A stretch of DNA of 64,000 nucleotides from Aradus depressus. Lineage: Eukaryota; Arthropoda; Insecta; Hemiptera; Aradidae. The notes below the pieces were generated by a model. That model searched no databases and was not told the DNA's origin. It saw only the letters and a list, made by a program, of their open reading frames with translations. This document shows positions 39,600 through 55,216 of this stretch, in pieces (position 1 is the stretch's first letter; each line of letters opens with the position of its first letter). Both the position numbers and the translations under genes were made by a program. Location: contig OY759217.1 of assembly GCA_963662175.1 (NCBI GenBank), positions 50,010,108-50,074,107 on the forward strand, in the 5' to 3' direction.

Positions 39600-42500
39600 T
39601 ACGTCTCATTATCGAGTACCTCACATTCGAAAAAGCCCTGGATCATCGCTTAAAGTCCCATCCGAAGGACGACGTGTTCAAAGTGTTTTTTAACTTCCCG
39701 ATTGAAACATCTGACCTAAGTGCCTCAACTAGATTTCTAAGTGGCGATCCTGAGCTCGGTAGACTCCATTCTTGAAATTTCTCGCTTTTTAACGGTTTAT
39801 AGATTTAATATTTGTTAAAACTGATACAGAACGACCGGATTATCTGAATCCTACACAAAAATCAAAATAAAAATGTTTTTCAAAAAATTTGCGCTATTTA
39901 ACGGTTTATAGGCTTAATAATTGTTAAAACTGATACGACAGATTCAGATATATCCGGAAAGTCCCATCCGAAGGACGACGTGCTCAAGGCTATTTTCAAC
40001 CTAAGTGAAATTTCACCTACCCAGGTTTATTTACATAACATACGTCTCATTATCGAGTACCTCACATTCGAAAAAGTCCTGGAACATCGCTTAAAGTCCC
40101 ATCCGAAGGACGACGTGCTCATAGTTATTTTTCACTTCCCGATTAAAACATCTGACCTAAGTGCCTCAGCTAGATTTGTAAGTGGCGATCCTGAGCTCGG
40201 TAGACTCCATTCTTGAAATTTCTCGCTTTTTAACGGTTTATAGATTTAATATTTGTTAAAACTGATACAGAACGACCGGATTATCTGAATCCTACACAAA
40301 AATCAAAATAAAAATGTTTTTCAAAAAATTTGCGCTATTTAACGGTTTATAGGCTTAATAATTGTTAAAACTGATACGACAGATTCAGATTTATCCGGAA
40401 AGTCCCATCCGAAGGACGACGTGCTCAAGGCTATTTTCAACCTAAGTGATATTTCACCTACCCAGGTTTATTTACATAACATACGTCTCATTATCGAGTA
40501 CCTCACATTCGAAAAAGCCCTGGATCATCGCTTAAAGTCCCATCCGAAGGACGACGTGCTCAAAGTGTTTTTTAACTTCCCGATTGAAACATCTGACCTA
40601 AGTGCCTCAACTAGATTTCTAAGTGGCGATCCTGAGCTCGGTAGACTCCATTCTTGAAATTTCTCGCTTTTTAACAGTTTATAGATATAATATTTGTTAA
40701 AACTGATAGAGAACGACCGGATTATCTGAATCCTACACAAAAATCAAAATAAAAATGTTTTTTAAAAAATTTGCGCTATTTAACGGTTTATAGGCTTAAT
40801 AATTGTTAAAACTGATACGACAGATTCAGATTTATCCGGAAAGTCCCATCCGAAGGACGACGTGCTCAAGGCTATTTTCAACCTAAGTGAAATTTCACCT
40901 ACCCAGGTTTATTTACATAACATACGTCTCATTATCGAGTACCTCACATTCGAAAAAGTCCTGGAACATCGCTTAAAGTCCCATCCGAAGGACGACGTGC
41001 TCATAGTTATTTTCCACTTCCCGATTAAAACATCTGACCTAAGTGCCTCAGCTAGATTTGTAAGTGGCGATCCTGAGCTCGGTAGACTCCATTCTTCAAA
41101 TTTCTCGCTTTTTAACGGTTTATAGATTAAATATTTGTTAAAACTGATAGAGAACGACCGGATTATCTGAACCCGACACAAAAATCAAAATGAAAACGTT
41201 TTTCAAAAAATTCGCGCTATTTAACGGTTTATAGGCTTAATAATTGTTAAAACTGATACTACAGATTCAGATATACCCGGAAAGTCCCATCCGAAGGACG
41301 ACGTGCTCAAGGCTATTTTCAACCTAAGTGATATTTCACCTACCCAGGTTTATTTACATAACATACGTCTCATTATCGAGTACCTCACATTCGAAAAAGC
41401 CCTGGATCATCGCTTAAAGTCCCATCCGAAGGACGACGTGCTCAAAGTGTTTTTTAACTTCCCGATTGAAACATCTGACCTAAGTGCCTCAACTAGATTT
41501 CTAAGTGGCGATCCTGAGCTCGGTAGACTCCATTCTTGAAATTTCTCGCTTTTTAACAGTTTATAGATATAATATTTGTTAAAACTGATAGAGAACGACC
41601 GGATTATCTGAACCCCACAAAAAAATCAAAATGAAAACGTTTTTCAAAAAATTCGCGCTATAACGGTTTATAGGCTTAATAATTGTTAAAACTGATACTA
41701 CAGATTCAGATATATCCGGAAAGTCCCATTCGAAGGACGACGTTCTCAAGGCTTTCAACCTAAGTGGAAATTTACCTACCCAGGTTTATTTACATAACAT
41801 ACGTCTCATTATCGAGTACCTCACATTCGAAAAAGCCCTGGATCATTGCTTAATGTCCCATCCGAAGGACGACGTGCTCAAAGTTATTTTTAGCTTCCCG
41901 ATTACAACATCTGACCTAAGTGCCTCAACTAGATTCCTAAGTGGCGATCCTGAGCTCGGTAGACTCCATTCTTGAAATTTCTCGCTTTTTAACGGTTTAT
42001 AGATTTAATATTTGTTAAAACTGATAGAGAACGACCGGATTATCTGAATCCTACACAAAAATCAAAATAAAAATGTTTTTCAAAAAATTTGCGCTATTTA
42101 ACGGTTTATAGGCTTAATAATTGTTAAAACTGATACGAGAGATTCAGATTTATCCGGAAAGTCCCATCCGAAGGACGACGTGCTCAAGGCTATTTTCAAC
42201 CTAAGTGATATTTCACCTACCCAGGTTTATTTACATAACATACGTCTCATTATCGAGTACCTCACATTCGAAAAAGCCCTGGATCATCGCTTAAAGTCCC
42301 ATCCGAAGGACGACGTGCTCAAAGTGTTTTTTAACTTCCCGATTGAAACATCTGACCTAAGTGCCTCAACTAGATTTCTAAGTGGCGATCCTGAGCTCGG
42401 TAGACTCCATTCTTGAAATTTCTCGCTTTTTAACAGTTTATAGATATAATATTTGTTAAAACTGATAGAGAACGACCGGATTATCTGAACCCCACAAAAA

Positions 42501-45244
42501 AATCAAAATGAAAACGTTTTTCAAAAAATTCGCGCTATAACGGTTTATAGGCTTAATAATTGTTAAAACTGATACTACAGATTCAGATATATCCGGAAAG
42601 TCCCATTCGAAGGACGACGTTCTCAAGGCTTTCAACCTAAGTGGAAATTTACCTACCCAGGTTTATTTACATAACATACGTCTCATTATCGAGTACCTCA
42701 CATTCGAAAAAGCCCTGGATCATTGCTTAATGTCCCATCCGAAGGACGACGTGCTCAAAGTTATTTTTAGCTTCCCGATTACAACATCTGACCTAAGTGC
42801 CTCAACTAGATTCCTAAGTGGCGATCCTGAGCTCGGTAGACTCCATTCTTGAAATTTCTCGCTTTTTAACGGTTTATAGATTTAATATTTGTTAAAACTG
42901 ATAGAGAACGACCGGATTATCTGAATCCTACACAAAAATCAAAATAAAAATGTTTTTCAAAAAATTTGCGCTATTTAACGGTTTATAGGCTTAATAATTG
43001 TTAAAACTGATACGAGAGATTCAGATTTATCCGGAAAGTCCCATCCGAAGGACGACGTGCTCAATACTATTTCCAACCTAAGTGATATTTCACCTACCCA
43101 GGTTTATTTACATAACATACGTCTCATTATCGAGTACCTCACATTCGAAAAAGCCCTGGATCATCGCTTAAAGTCCCATCCGAAGGACGACGTGCTCAAA
43201 GTGTTTTTTAACTTCCCGATTGAAACATCTGACCTAAGTGCCTCAACTAAATTTCTACGTGGCGATCCTGAGCTCGGTAGACTCCATTCTTGAAATTTCT
43301 CGCTTTTTAACGGTTTATAGATTTAATATTTGTTAAAACTGATAGAGAACGACCGGATTATCTGAATCCTAAACAAAAATCAAAATGAAAATGTTTTTCA
43401 AAAAATTTGCGCTATTTAACGGTTTATAGGCTTAATAATTGTTAAAACTGATACGACAGAATCAGATTTATCCGGAAAGTCCCATCCGAAGGACGACGTG
43501 CTCAAGGCTATTTTCAACCTAAGTGAAATTTCACCTACCCAGGTTTATTTACATAACATACGTCTCATTATCGAGTACCTCACATTCGAAAAAGCCCTGG
43601 ATCATCGCTTAAAGTCCCATCCGAAGGACGACGTGTTCAAAGTGTTTTTTAACTTCCCGATTGAAACATCTGACCTAAGTGCCTCAACTAGATTTCTAAG
43701 TGGCGATCCTGAGCTCGGTAGACTCCATTCTTGAAATTTCTCGCTTTTTAACGGTTTATAGATTTAATATTTGTTAAAACTGATACAGAACGACCGGATT
43801 ATCTGAATCCTACACAAAAATCAAAATAAAAATGTTTTTCAAAAAATTTGCGCTATTTAACGGTTTATAGGCTTAATAATTGTTAAAACTGATACGACAG
43901 ATTCAGATATATCCGGAAAGTCCCATCCGAAGGACGACGTGCTCAAGGCTATTTTCAACCTAAGTGAAATTTCACCTACCCAGGTTTATTTACATAACAT
44001 ACGTCTCATTATCGAGTACCTCACATTCGAAAAAGTCCTGGAACATCGCTTAAAGTCCCATCCGAAGGACGACGTGCTCATAGTTATTTTTCACTTCCCG
44101 ATTAAAACATCTGACCTAAGTGCCTCAGCTAGATTTGTAAGTGGCGATCCTGAGCTCGGTAGACTCCATTCTTGAAATTTCTCGCTTTTTAACACTTTAT
44201 AGATATAATATTTGTTAAAACTGATAGAGAACGACAGGATTATCTGAATCCTACACAAAAATCAAAATAAAAATGTTTTTCAAAAAATTTGCGCTATTTA
44301 ACGGTTTATAGGCTTAATAATTGTTAAAACTGATACGACAGATTCAGATTTATCCGGAAAGTCCCATCCGAAGGACGACGTGCTCAAGGCTATTTTCAAC
44401 CTAAGTGATATTTCACCTACCCAGGTTTATTTACATAACATACGTCTCATTATCGAGTACCTCACATTCGAAAAAGCCCTGGATCATCGCTTAAAGTCCC
44501 ATCCGAAGGACGACGTGCTCAAAGTGTTTTTTAACTTCCCGATTGAAACATCTGACCTAAGTGCCTCAACTAGATTTCTAAGTGGCGATCCTGAGCTCGG
44601 TAGACTCCATTCTTGAAATTTCTCGCTTTTTAACAGTTTATAGATATAATATTTGTTAAAACTGATAGAGAACGACCGGATTATCTGAATCCTACACAAA
44701 AATCAAAATAAAAATGTTTTTCAAAAAATTTGCGCTATTTAACGGTTTATAGGCTTAATAATTGTTAAAACTGATACGACAGATTCAGATTTATCCGGAA
44801 AGTCCCATCCGAAGGACGACGTGCTCAAGGCTATTTTCAACCTAAGTGAAATTTCACCTACCCAGGTTTATTTACATAACATACGTCTCATTATCGAGTA
44901 CCTCACATTCGAAAAAGTCCTGGAACATCGCTTAAAATCCCATCCGAAGGACGACGTGCTCATAGTTATTTTCCACTTCCCGATTAAAACATCTGACCTA
45001 AGTGCCTCAGCTAGATTTGTAAGTGGCGATCCTGAGCTCGGTAGACTCCATTCTTCAAATTTCTCGCTTTTTAACGGTTTATAGATTAAATATTTGTTAA
45101 AACTGATAGAGAACGACCGGATTATCTGAACCCGACACAAAAATCAAAATGAAAACGTTTTTCAAAAAATTCGCGCTATTTAACGGTTTATAGGCTTAAT
45201 AATTGTTAAAACTGATACTACAGATTCAGATATACCCGGAAAGT
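39600..45244 (+). repeat. Segmental duplication within the array, offset 3959 bp
   Basis: 39600-41285 reappears at 43559-45244 with the same private variants: GACGTGTTCAAAGTG (39673 and 43632), GATACAGAACGACCGG and GATATACCCGG (41271 and 45230). Confidence 0.8.
41303..43056 (+). repeat. Higher-order repeat, 877 bp, two copies
   Basis: Two-monomer units 41303-42179 and 42180-43056 share CCCCACAAAAAAATCAAAAT (41612 and 42489), GACGTTCTCAAGGC and GATTACAACATCTG. Confidence 0.85.
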
Positions 45245-48200
45245 CCCATCCGAAGGACGACGTGCTCAAGGCTTTCAACCTAAGTGGAAATTGACCTACC
45301 CAGGTTTATTTACATAACATACGTCTCATTATCGAGTACCTCACATTCGAAAAAGCCCTGGATCATCGCTTAAAGTCCCATCCGAAGGACGACGTGCTCA
45401 AAGTGTTTTTTAACTTCCCGATTGAAACATCTGACCTAAGTGCCTCAACTAGATTTCTAAGTGGCGATCCTGAGCTCGGTAGACTCCATTCTTGAAATTT
45501 CTCGCTTTTTAACAGTTTATAGATATAATATTTGTTAAAACTGATAGAGAACGACCGGATTATCTGAACCCCACAAAAAAATCAAAATGAAAACGTTTTT
45601 CAAAAAATTCGCGCTATAACGGTTTATAGGCTTAATAATTGTTAAAACTGATACTACAGATTCAGATATATCCGGAAAGTCCCATTCGAAGGACGACGTT
45701 CTCAAGGCTTTCAATCTAAGTGGAAATTTACCTACCCAGGTTTATTTACATAACATACGTCTCATTATCGAGTACCTCACATTCGAAAAAGCCCTGGATC
45801 ATTGCTTAATGTCCCATCCGAAGGACGACGTGCTCAAAGTTATTTTTAGCTTCCCGATTACAACATCTGACCTAAGTGCCTCAACTAGATTCCTAAGTGG
45901 CGATCCTGAGCTCGGTAGACTCCATTCTTGAAATTTCTCGCTTTTTAACGGTTTATAGATTTAATATTTGTTAAAACTGATAGAGAACGACCGGATTATC
46001 TGAATCCTACACAAAAATCAAAATAAAAATGTTTTTCAAAAATTTGCGCTATTTAACGGTTTATAGGCTTAATAATTGTTAAAACTGATACGACAGATTC
46101 AGATTTATCCGGAAAGTCCCATCCGAAGGACGACGTGCTCAAGGCTATTTTCAACCTAAGTGATATTTCACCTACCCAGGTTTATTTACATAACATACGT
46201 CTCATTATCGAGTACCTCACATTCGAAAAAGCCCTGGATCATCGCTTAAAGTCCCATCCGAAGGACGACGTGCTCAAAGTGTTTTTTAACTTCCCGATTG
46301 AAACATCTGACCTAAGTGCCTCAACTAAATTTCTACGTGGCGATCCTGAGCTCGGTAGACTCCATTCTTGAAATTTCTCGCTTTTTAACGGTTTAGAGAT
46401 TTAATATTTGTTAAAACTGATAGAGAACGACCGGATTATCTGAATCCTACACAAAAATCAAAATAAAAATGTTTTTCAAAAAATTTGCGCTATTTAACGG
46501 TTTATAGGCTTAATAATTGTTAAAACTGATACGACAGAATCAGATTTATCCGGAAAGTCCCATCCGAAGGACGACGTGCTCAAGGCTATTTTCAACCTAA
46601 GTGAAATTTCACCTACCCAGGTTTATTTACATAACATACGTCTCATTATCGAGTACCTCACATTCGAAAAAGCCCTGGAACATCCCTTAAAGTCCCATCC
46701 GAAGGACGACGTGCTCATAGTTATTTTTCACTTCCCGATTAAAACATCTGACCTAAGTGCCTCAGCTAGATTTCTAAGTGGCGATCCTGAGCTCGGTAGA
46801 CTCCATTCTTCAAATTTCTCGCTTTTTAATGGTTTATAGATTAAATATTTGTTAAAACTGATAGAGAACGACCGGATTATCTGAATCCTACACAAAAAAC
46901 AAAATAAAAATGTTTTTCAAAACATTTGCGCTATTTAACGGTTTATAGGCTTAATAATTGTTAAAACTGATACGACAGATTCAGATTTATCCGGAAAGTC
47001 CCATCCGAAGGACGACGTGCTCAAGGCTTTCAACCTAAGTAGAAATTGACCTACCCAGGTTTATTTACATAAAATACGTCTCATTATCGAGAACCTCACA
47101 TTCGAAAAAGTCCTGGAACATCGCTTAAAGTCCCATCCGAAGGACGACGTGCTCATAGTTATTTTTCACTTCCCGATTAAAACATCTGACCTAAGTGCCT
47201 CAGCTAGATTTCTAAGTGGCGATCCTGAGCTCGGTAGACTCCATTCTTGAAATTTCTCGCTTTTTAACGGTTTATAGATTTAATATTTGTTAAAACTGAT
47301 AGAGAACGAACGGATTATCTGAATCCTACACAAAAATCAAAATAACAATGTTTTTCAAAAAATTTGCGCTGTTTAACGGTTTATGGGCTTAATAATTGTT
47401 AAAACTGATACGATAGAATCAGATATATCCGAAAAGTCCCATCCGACTGACGACGTGCTCAAGGCTATTTTCAACCTAAGTGAAATTTCACCTAACCAGG
47501 TTTATTTACATAACATACGTCTCATTATCGAGTACCTCACATTCGAAAAAGCCCTGGATCATCGCTTAAAGTCCCATCCGAAGGACGACGTGCTCAAAGT
47601 GTTTTTTAACTTCCCGATTGAAACATCTGACCTAAGTGCCTCAGCTAGATTTGTAAGTGGCGATCCTGAGCTCGGTAGACTCCATTCTTGAAATTTCTCG
47701 CTTTTTAACGGTTTATAGATTTAATATTTGTTAAAACTGATAGAGAACGACCGGATTATCTGAATCCTACACAAAAATCAAAATAAAAATGTTTTTCAAA
47801 AAATTTGCGCTATTTAACGGTTTATAGGCTTAATAATTGTTAAAACTGATACGAGAGATTCAGATTTATCCGGAAAGTCCCATCCGACGGACGACGTGCT
47901 CAAGGCTATTTTCAACCTAAGTGAAATTTCACCTACCCAGGTTTATTTACATAACATACGTCTCATTATCGAGTACCTCACATTCGAAAAAGCCCTGGAT
48001 CATCGCTTAAAGTCCCATCCGAAGGACGACGTGCTCAAAGTGTTTTTTAACTTCCCGATTGAAACATCTGACCTAAGTGCCTCAGCTAGATTTGTAAGTG
48101 GCGATCCTGAGCTCGGTAGACTCCATTCTTGAAATTTCTCGCTTTTTAACGGTTTATAGATTTAATATTTGTTAAAACTGATAGAGAACGACCGGATTAT

Positions 48201-48899
48201 CTGAATCCTACACAAAAATCAAAATAAAAATGTTTTTCAAAAAATTTGCGCTATTTAACGGTTTATAGGCTTAATAATTGTTAAAACTGATACGACAGAT
48301 TCAGATTTATCCGGAAAGTCCCATCCGACGGACGACGTGCTCAAGGCTATTTTCAACCTAAGTGAAATTTCACCTACCCAGGTTTATTTACATAACATAC
48401 GTCTCATTATCGAGTACCTCACATTCGAAAAAGCCCTGGATCATCGCTTAATGTCCCATCCGAAGGACGAAGTGCTCAAAGTTATTTTTAACTTCCCGAT
48501 TAAAACATCTGACCTAAGTGCCTCAGCTAGATTTCTAAGTGGCGATCCTGAGCTCGGTAGACTCCATTCTCCAAATTTCTCGCTTTTTAACGGTTTATAG
48601 ATTTAATATTTGTTAACTGACAGAGCCATAGAGTGTGCTGGTTTCGGATTATGCCAACGTCAGCACAACGTTCAGACTGACTTTAAATATGGTGACACCG
48701 ATCCACTATGGAAGAAAAATGCCAAAAAAAAAAAGATGTATGATAGATTTCTAAGATTTCTAGACTTCCTAGATTTCTAAGTGGCGATCCTGAGCTCGGT
48801 AGACTCCATTCTTGAAATTTCTCGCTTTTTAACGGTTTATAGATTTAATATTTGTTAAAACTGATAGAGAACGACCGGATTATCTGAATCCTACACAAA

Positions 48900-51560
48900 A
48901 ATCAAAATAAAAATGTTTTTCAAAAAATTTGCTCTATTTAACGGTTTATAGGCTTAATAATTGTTAAAACTGATACGAGAGATTCAGATTTATCCGGAAA
49001 GGCCCATCCGAAGGACGACGTGCTCAAGGCTATTTTCAACCTAAGTGATATTTCACCTACCCAGGTTTATTTACATAACATACGTCTCATTATCGAGTAC
49101 CTCACATTCGAAAAAGCCCTGGATCATCGCTTAAAGTCCCATCCGAAGGACGACGTGCTCAAAGTGTTTTTTAACTTCCCGATTGAAACATCTGACCTAA
49201 GTGCCTCAACTAGATTTCTAAGTGGCGATCCTGAGCTCGGTAGACTCCATTCTTGAAATTTCTCGCTTCTTAACGGTTTATAGATTTAATATTTGTTAAA
49301 ACTGATAGAGAACGACCGGATTATCTGAATCCTACACGAAAATCAAAATAAAAATGTTTTTCAAAAAATTTGCGCTATTTAACGGTTTATAGGCTTAATA
49401 ATTGTTAAAACTGATACGACAGAATCAGATTTATCCGGAAAGTCCCATCCGAAGGACGACGTGCTCAAGGCTATTTTCAACCTAAGTGAAATTTCACCTA
49501 CCCAGGTTTATTTACATAACATACGTCTCATTATCGAGTACCTCACATTCGAAAAAGCCCTGGAACATAGCTTAAAGTCCCATCCGAAGGACGACGTGCT
49601 CATAGTTATTTTTCACTTCCCGATTAAAACATCTGACCTAAGTGCCTCAGCTAGATTTCTAAGTGGCGATCCTGAGCTCGGTAGACTCCATTCTTCAAAT
49701 TTCTCGCTTTTTAACGGTTTATAGATTAAATATTTGTTAAAACTGATAGAGAACGACCGGATTATCTGAATCCTACACAAAAATCAAAATAAAAATGTTT
49801 TTCAAAACATTTGCGCTATTTAACGGTTTATAGGCTTAATAATTGTTAAAACTGATACGACAGATTCAGATTTATCCGGAAAGTCCCATCCGAAGGACGA
49901 CGTGCTCAAGGCTTTCAACCTAAGTAGAAATTGACCTACCCAGGTTTATTTACATAACATACGTCTCATTATCGAGTACCTCACATTCGAAAAAGTCCTG
50001 TAACATCGCTTAAAGTCCCATCCGAAGGACGACGTGCTCATAGTTATTTTTCACTTCCCGATTAAAACATCTGACCTAAGTGCCTCAGCTAGATTTCTAA
50101 GTGGCGATCCTGAGCTCGGTAGACTCCATTCTTGAAATTTCTTGCTTTTTAACGGTTTATAGATTTAATATTTGTTAAAACTGATAGAGAACGACCAGAT
50201 TATCTGAATCCTACACAAAAATCAAAATAAAAATGTTTTTCAAAAAATTTGCTCTATTTAACGGTTTATAGGCTTAATAATTGTTAAAACTGATACGAGA
50301 GATTCAGATTTATCCGGAAAGGCCCATCCGAAGGACGACGTGCTCAAGGCTATTTTCAACCTAAGTGATATTTCACCTACCCAGGTTTATTTACATAACA
50401 TACGTCTCATTATCGAGTACCTCACATTCGAAAAAGCCCTGGATCATCGCTTAAAGTCCCATCCGAAGGACGACGTGCTCAAAGTGTTTTTTAACTTCCC
50501 GATTGAAACATCTGACCTAAGTGCCTCAACTAGATTTCTAAGTGGCGATCCTGAGCTCGGTAGACTCCATTCTTGAAATTTCTCGCTTCTTAACGGTTTA
50601 TAGATTTAATATTTGTTAAAACTGATAGAGAACGACCGGATTATCTGAATCCTACACGAAAATCAAAATAAAAATGTTTTTCAAAAAATTTGCGCTATTT
50701 AACGGTTTATAGGCTTAATAATTGTTAAAACTGATACGACAGAATCAGATTTATCCGGAAAGTCCCATCCGAAGGACGACGTGCTCAAGGCTATTTTCAA
50801 CCTAAGTGAAATTTCACCTACCCAGGTTTATTTACATAACATACGTCTCATTATCGAGTACCTCACATTCGAAAAAGCCCTGGAACATAGCTTAAAGTCC
50901 CATCCGAAGGACGACGTGCTCATAGTTATTTTTCACTTCCCGATTAAAACATCTGACCTAAGTGCCTCAGCTAGATTTCTAAGTGGCGATCCTGAGCTCG
51001 GTAGACTCCATTCTTCAAATTTCTCGCTTTTTAACGGTTTATAGATTAAATATTTGTTAAAACTGATAGAGAACGACCGGATTATCTGAATCCTACACAA
51101 AAATCAAAATAAAAATGTTTTTCAAAACATTTGCGCTATTTAACGGTTTATAAGCTTAATAATTGTTAAAACTGATACGACAGATTCAGATTTATCCGGA
51201 AAGTCCCATCCGAAGGACGACGTGCTCAAGGCTTTCAACCTAAGTAGAAATTGACCTACCCAGGTTTATTTACATAACATACGTCTCATTATCGAGTACC
51301 TCACATTCGAAAAAGTCCTGTAACATCGCTTAAAGTCCCATCCGAAGGACGACGTGCTCATAGTTATTTTTCACTTCCCGATTAAAACATCTGACCTAAG
51401 TGCCTCAGCTAGATTTCTAAGTGGCGATCCTGAGCTCGGTAGACTCCATTCTTGAAATTTCTTGCTTTTTAACGGTTTATAGATTTAATATTTGTTAAAA
51501 CTGATAGAGAACGACCAGATTATCTGAATCCTACACAAAAATCAAAATAAAAATGTTTTT
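48900..51560 (+). repeat. Higher-order repeat, 1320 bp, two copies
   Basis: Three-monomer units offset by 1320 bp share GGAAAGGCCCATCC (48996 and 50316), CTCGCTTCTTAACGG and GAACGACCAGATTATC (the last at 50191 and 51511). Confidence 0.85.
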
Positions 51561-51899
51561 CAAAAAATTTGCGCTATTTAACGGTTTATAGGCTTAATAA
51601 TTGTTAAAACTGATACGACAGATTCAGATTTATCCGGAAAGTCCCATCCGAAGGACGACGTGCTCAAGGCTATTTTCAACCTAAGTGAAATTTCACCTAC
51701 CCAGGTTTATTTACATAACATACGTCTCATTATCGAGTACCTCACATTCGAAAAAGTCCTGAACCTCGCTTAAAGTCCCATCCGAAGGACGACGTGCTCA
51801 TAGTTATTTTTCACTTCCCGATTAAAACATCTGACCTAAGTGCCTCAGCTAGATTTGTAAGTGGCGATCCTGAGCTCGGTAGACTCCATTCTTCAAATT

Positions 51900-54400
51900 T
51901 CTCGTTTTTTAACGGTTTATAGATTAAATATTTGTTAAAACTGATAGAGAACGACCGGATTATCTGAACCCCACACAAAAATCAAAATGAAAACGTTTTT
52001 CACAAAATTCGCGCTATAACGGTTTATAGGCTTAATAATTGTTAAAACTGATACTACAGATTCAGATATATCCGGAAAGTCCCATCCGAAGGACGACGTG
52101 CTCAAGGCTTTCAACCTAAGTGGAAATTGACCTACCCAGGTTTATTTACATAACATACGTCTCATTATCGAGTACCTCACATTCGAAAAAGCCCTGGATC
52201 ATAGCTTAATGTCCCATCCGAAGGACGAAGTGCTCAAAGTTATTTTTAACTTCCCGATTAAAACATCTGACCTAAGTGCCTCAGCTAGATTTCTAAGTGG
52301 CGATCCTGAGCTCGGTAGACTCCATTCCTCAAATTTCTCGCTTTTCAACGGTTTATAGATTTAATATTTGTTAACTGACAGAGCCATAGAGTGTGCTGGT
52401 TTCGGATTATGCCAACGTCAGCACAACGTTCAGACTGACTTTAAATATGGATACACCGATCCACTATGGAAGAAAAATGCCAAAAAAAAAAAGATGTATG
52501 ATAGATTTCTAAGATTTCTAGATTTCCTAGATTTCTAAGTGGCGATCCTGAGCTCGGTAGACTCCATTCTTGAAATTTCTCGCTTTTTAACGGTTTATAG
52601 ATTTAATATTTGTTAAAACTGATAGAGAACGACCGGATTATCTGAATCCTACACAAAAATCAAAATAAAAATGTTTTTCAAAACATTTGCTCTATTTAAC
52701 GACTTATAGGCTTAATAATTGTTAAAACTGATACGAGAGATTCAGATTTATCCGGAAAGTCCCATCCGAAGGACGACGTGCTCAAGGCTATTTTCAACCT
52801 AAGTGATATTTCACCTACCCAGGTTTATTTACATAACATACGTCTCATTATCGAGTACCTCACATTCGAAAAAGCCCTGGATCATCGCTTAAAGTCCCAT
52901 CCGAAGGACGACGTGCTCAAAGTGTTTTTTAACTTCCCGATTGAAACATCTGACCTAAGTGCCTCAACTAGATTTCTAAGTGGCGATCCTGAGCTCGGTA
53001 GACTCCATTCTTGAAATTTCTCGCTTTTTAACGGTTTATAGATATAATATTTGTTAAAACTGATAGAGAACGACCGGATTATCTGAATCCTACACAAAAA
53101 ACAAAATAAAAATGTTTTTCGAAAAATTTGCGCTATTTAACGGTTTATAGGCTTAATAATTGTTAAAACTGATACGACAGATTCAGATTTATCCGGAAAG
53201 TCCCATCCGAAGGACGACGTGCTCAAGGCTATTTTCAACCTAAGTGATATTTCACCTACCCAGGTTTATTTACATAACATACGTCTCATTATCGAGTACC
53301 TCACATTCGAAAAAGCCCTGGATCATCGCTTAAAGTCCCATCCGAAGGACGACGTGCTCATAGTTATTTTTCACTTCCCGATTAAAACATCTGACCTAAG
53401 TGCCTCAGCTAGATTTGTAAGTGGCGATCCTGAGCTCGGTAGACTCCATTCTTCAAATTTCTCGTTTTTTAACGGTTTATAGATTAAATATTTGTTAAAA
53501 CTGATAGAGAACGACCGGATTATCTGAACCCCACACAAAAATCAAAATGAAAACGTTTTTCACAAAATTCGCGCTATAACGGTTTATAGGCTTAATAATT
53601 GTTAAAACTGATACTACAGATTCAGATATATCCGGAAAGTCCCATCCGAAGGACGACGTGCTCAAGGCTTTCAACCTAAGTGGAAATTGACCTACCCAGG
53701 TTTATTTACATAACATACGTCTCATTATCGAGTACCTCACATTCGAAAAAGCCCTGGATCATAGCTTAATGTCCCATCCGAAGGACGAAGTGCTCAAAGT
53801 TATTTTTAACTTCCCGATTAAAACATCTGACCTAAGTGCCTCAGCTAGATTTCTAAGTGGCGATCCTGAGCTCGGTAGACTCCATTCTTCAAATTTCTCG
53901 CTTTTTAACGGTTTATAGATTTAATATTTGTTAACTGACAGAGCCATAGAGTGTGCTGGTTTCGGATTATGCCAACGTCAGCACAACGTTCAGACTGACT
54001 TTAAATATGGTGACACCGATCCACTATGGAAGAAAAATGCCAAAAAAAAAAAGATGTATGATAGATTTCTAAGATTTCTAGATTTCCTAGATTTCTAAGT
54101 GGCGATCCTGAGCTCGGTAGACTCCATTCTTGAAATTTCTCGCTTTTTAACGGTTTATAGATTTAATATTTGTTAAAACTGATAGAGAACGACCGGATTA
54201 TCTGAATCCTACACGAAAATCAAAATAAAAATGTTTTTCAAAAAATTTGCTCTATTTAACGACTTATAGGCTTAATAATTGTTAAAACTGATACGAGAGA
54301 TTCAGATTTATCCGGAAAGTCCCATCCGAAGGACGACGTGCTCAAGGCTATTTTCAATCTAAGTGATATTTCACCTACCCAGGTTTATTTACATAACATA
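51900..54400 (+). repeat. Higher-order repeat, about 1560 bp, one full and one partial copy
   Basis: Shared private variants include CTCGTTTTTTAACGG (51902 and 53462) and TTTTTCACAAAATTCGCGC. Each contains one long variant (52373, 53934). Confidence 0.75.
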
Positions 54401-55216
54401 CGTCTCATTATCGAGTACCTCACATTCGAAAAAGCCCTGGAACATTGCTTAAAGTCCCATCCGAAGAACGACGTGCTCATAGTTATTTTTCACTTCCCGA
54501 TTAAAACATCTGACCTAAGTGCCTCAGCTAGATTTCTAAGTGGCGATCCTGAGCTCGGTAGACTCCATTCTTCAAATTTCTCGCTTTTTAACGGTTTATA
54601 GATTAAATATTTGTTAAAACTGATAGAGAACGACCGGATTTTCTGAATCCTACACAAAAATCAAAATAAAAATGTTTTTCAAAACATTTGCGCTATTTAA
54701 CGGTTTATAGGCTTAATAATTGTTAAAACTGATACGACAGATTCAGATTTATCCGGAAAGTCCCATCCGAAGGACGACGTGCTCAAGGCTTTTAACCTAA
54801 GTAGAAATTGACCTACCCAGGTTTATTTACATAACATACGTCTCATTATCGAGTACCTCACATTCGAAAAAGTCCTGGAACATCGCTTAATGTCCCATCC
54901 GAAGGATGACGTGCTCATAGTTATTTTTCACTTCCCGATTAAAACATCTGACCTAAGTGCCTCAGCTAGATTTCTAAGTGGCGATCCTGAGCTCGGTAGA
55001 CTCCATTCTTGAAATTTCTCGCTTTTTAACGGTTTATAGATTTAATATTTGTTAAAACTGATAGAGAACGACCGGATTATCTGAATCCTACACAAAAATC
55101 AAAATAAAAATGTTTTTCAAAAAATTTGCGCTATTTAACGGTTTATAGGCTTAATAATTGTTAAAACTGATACGACAGATTCAGATTTATCCGGAAAGTC
55201 CCATCCGAAGGACGAC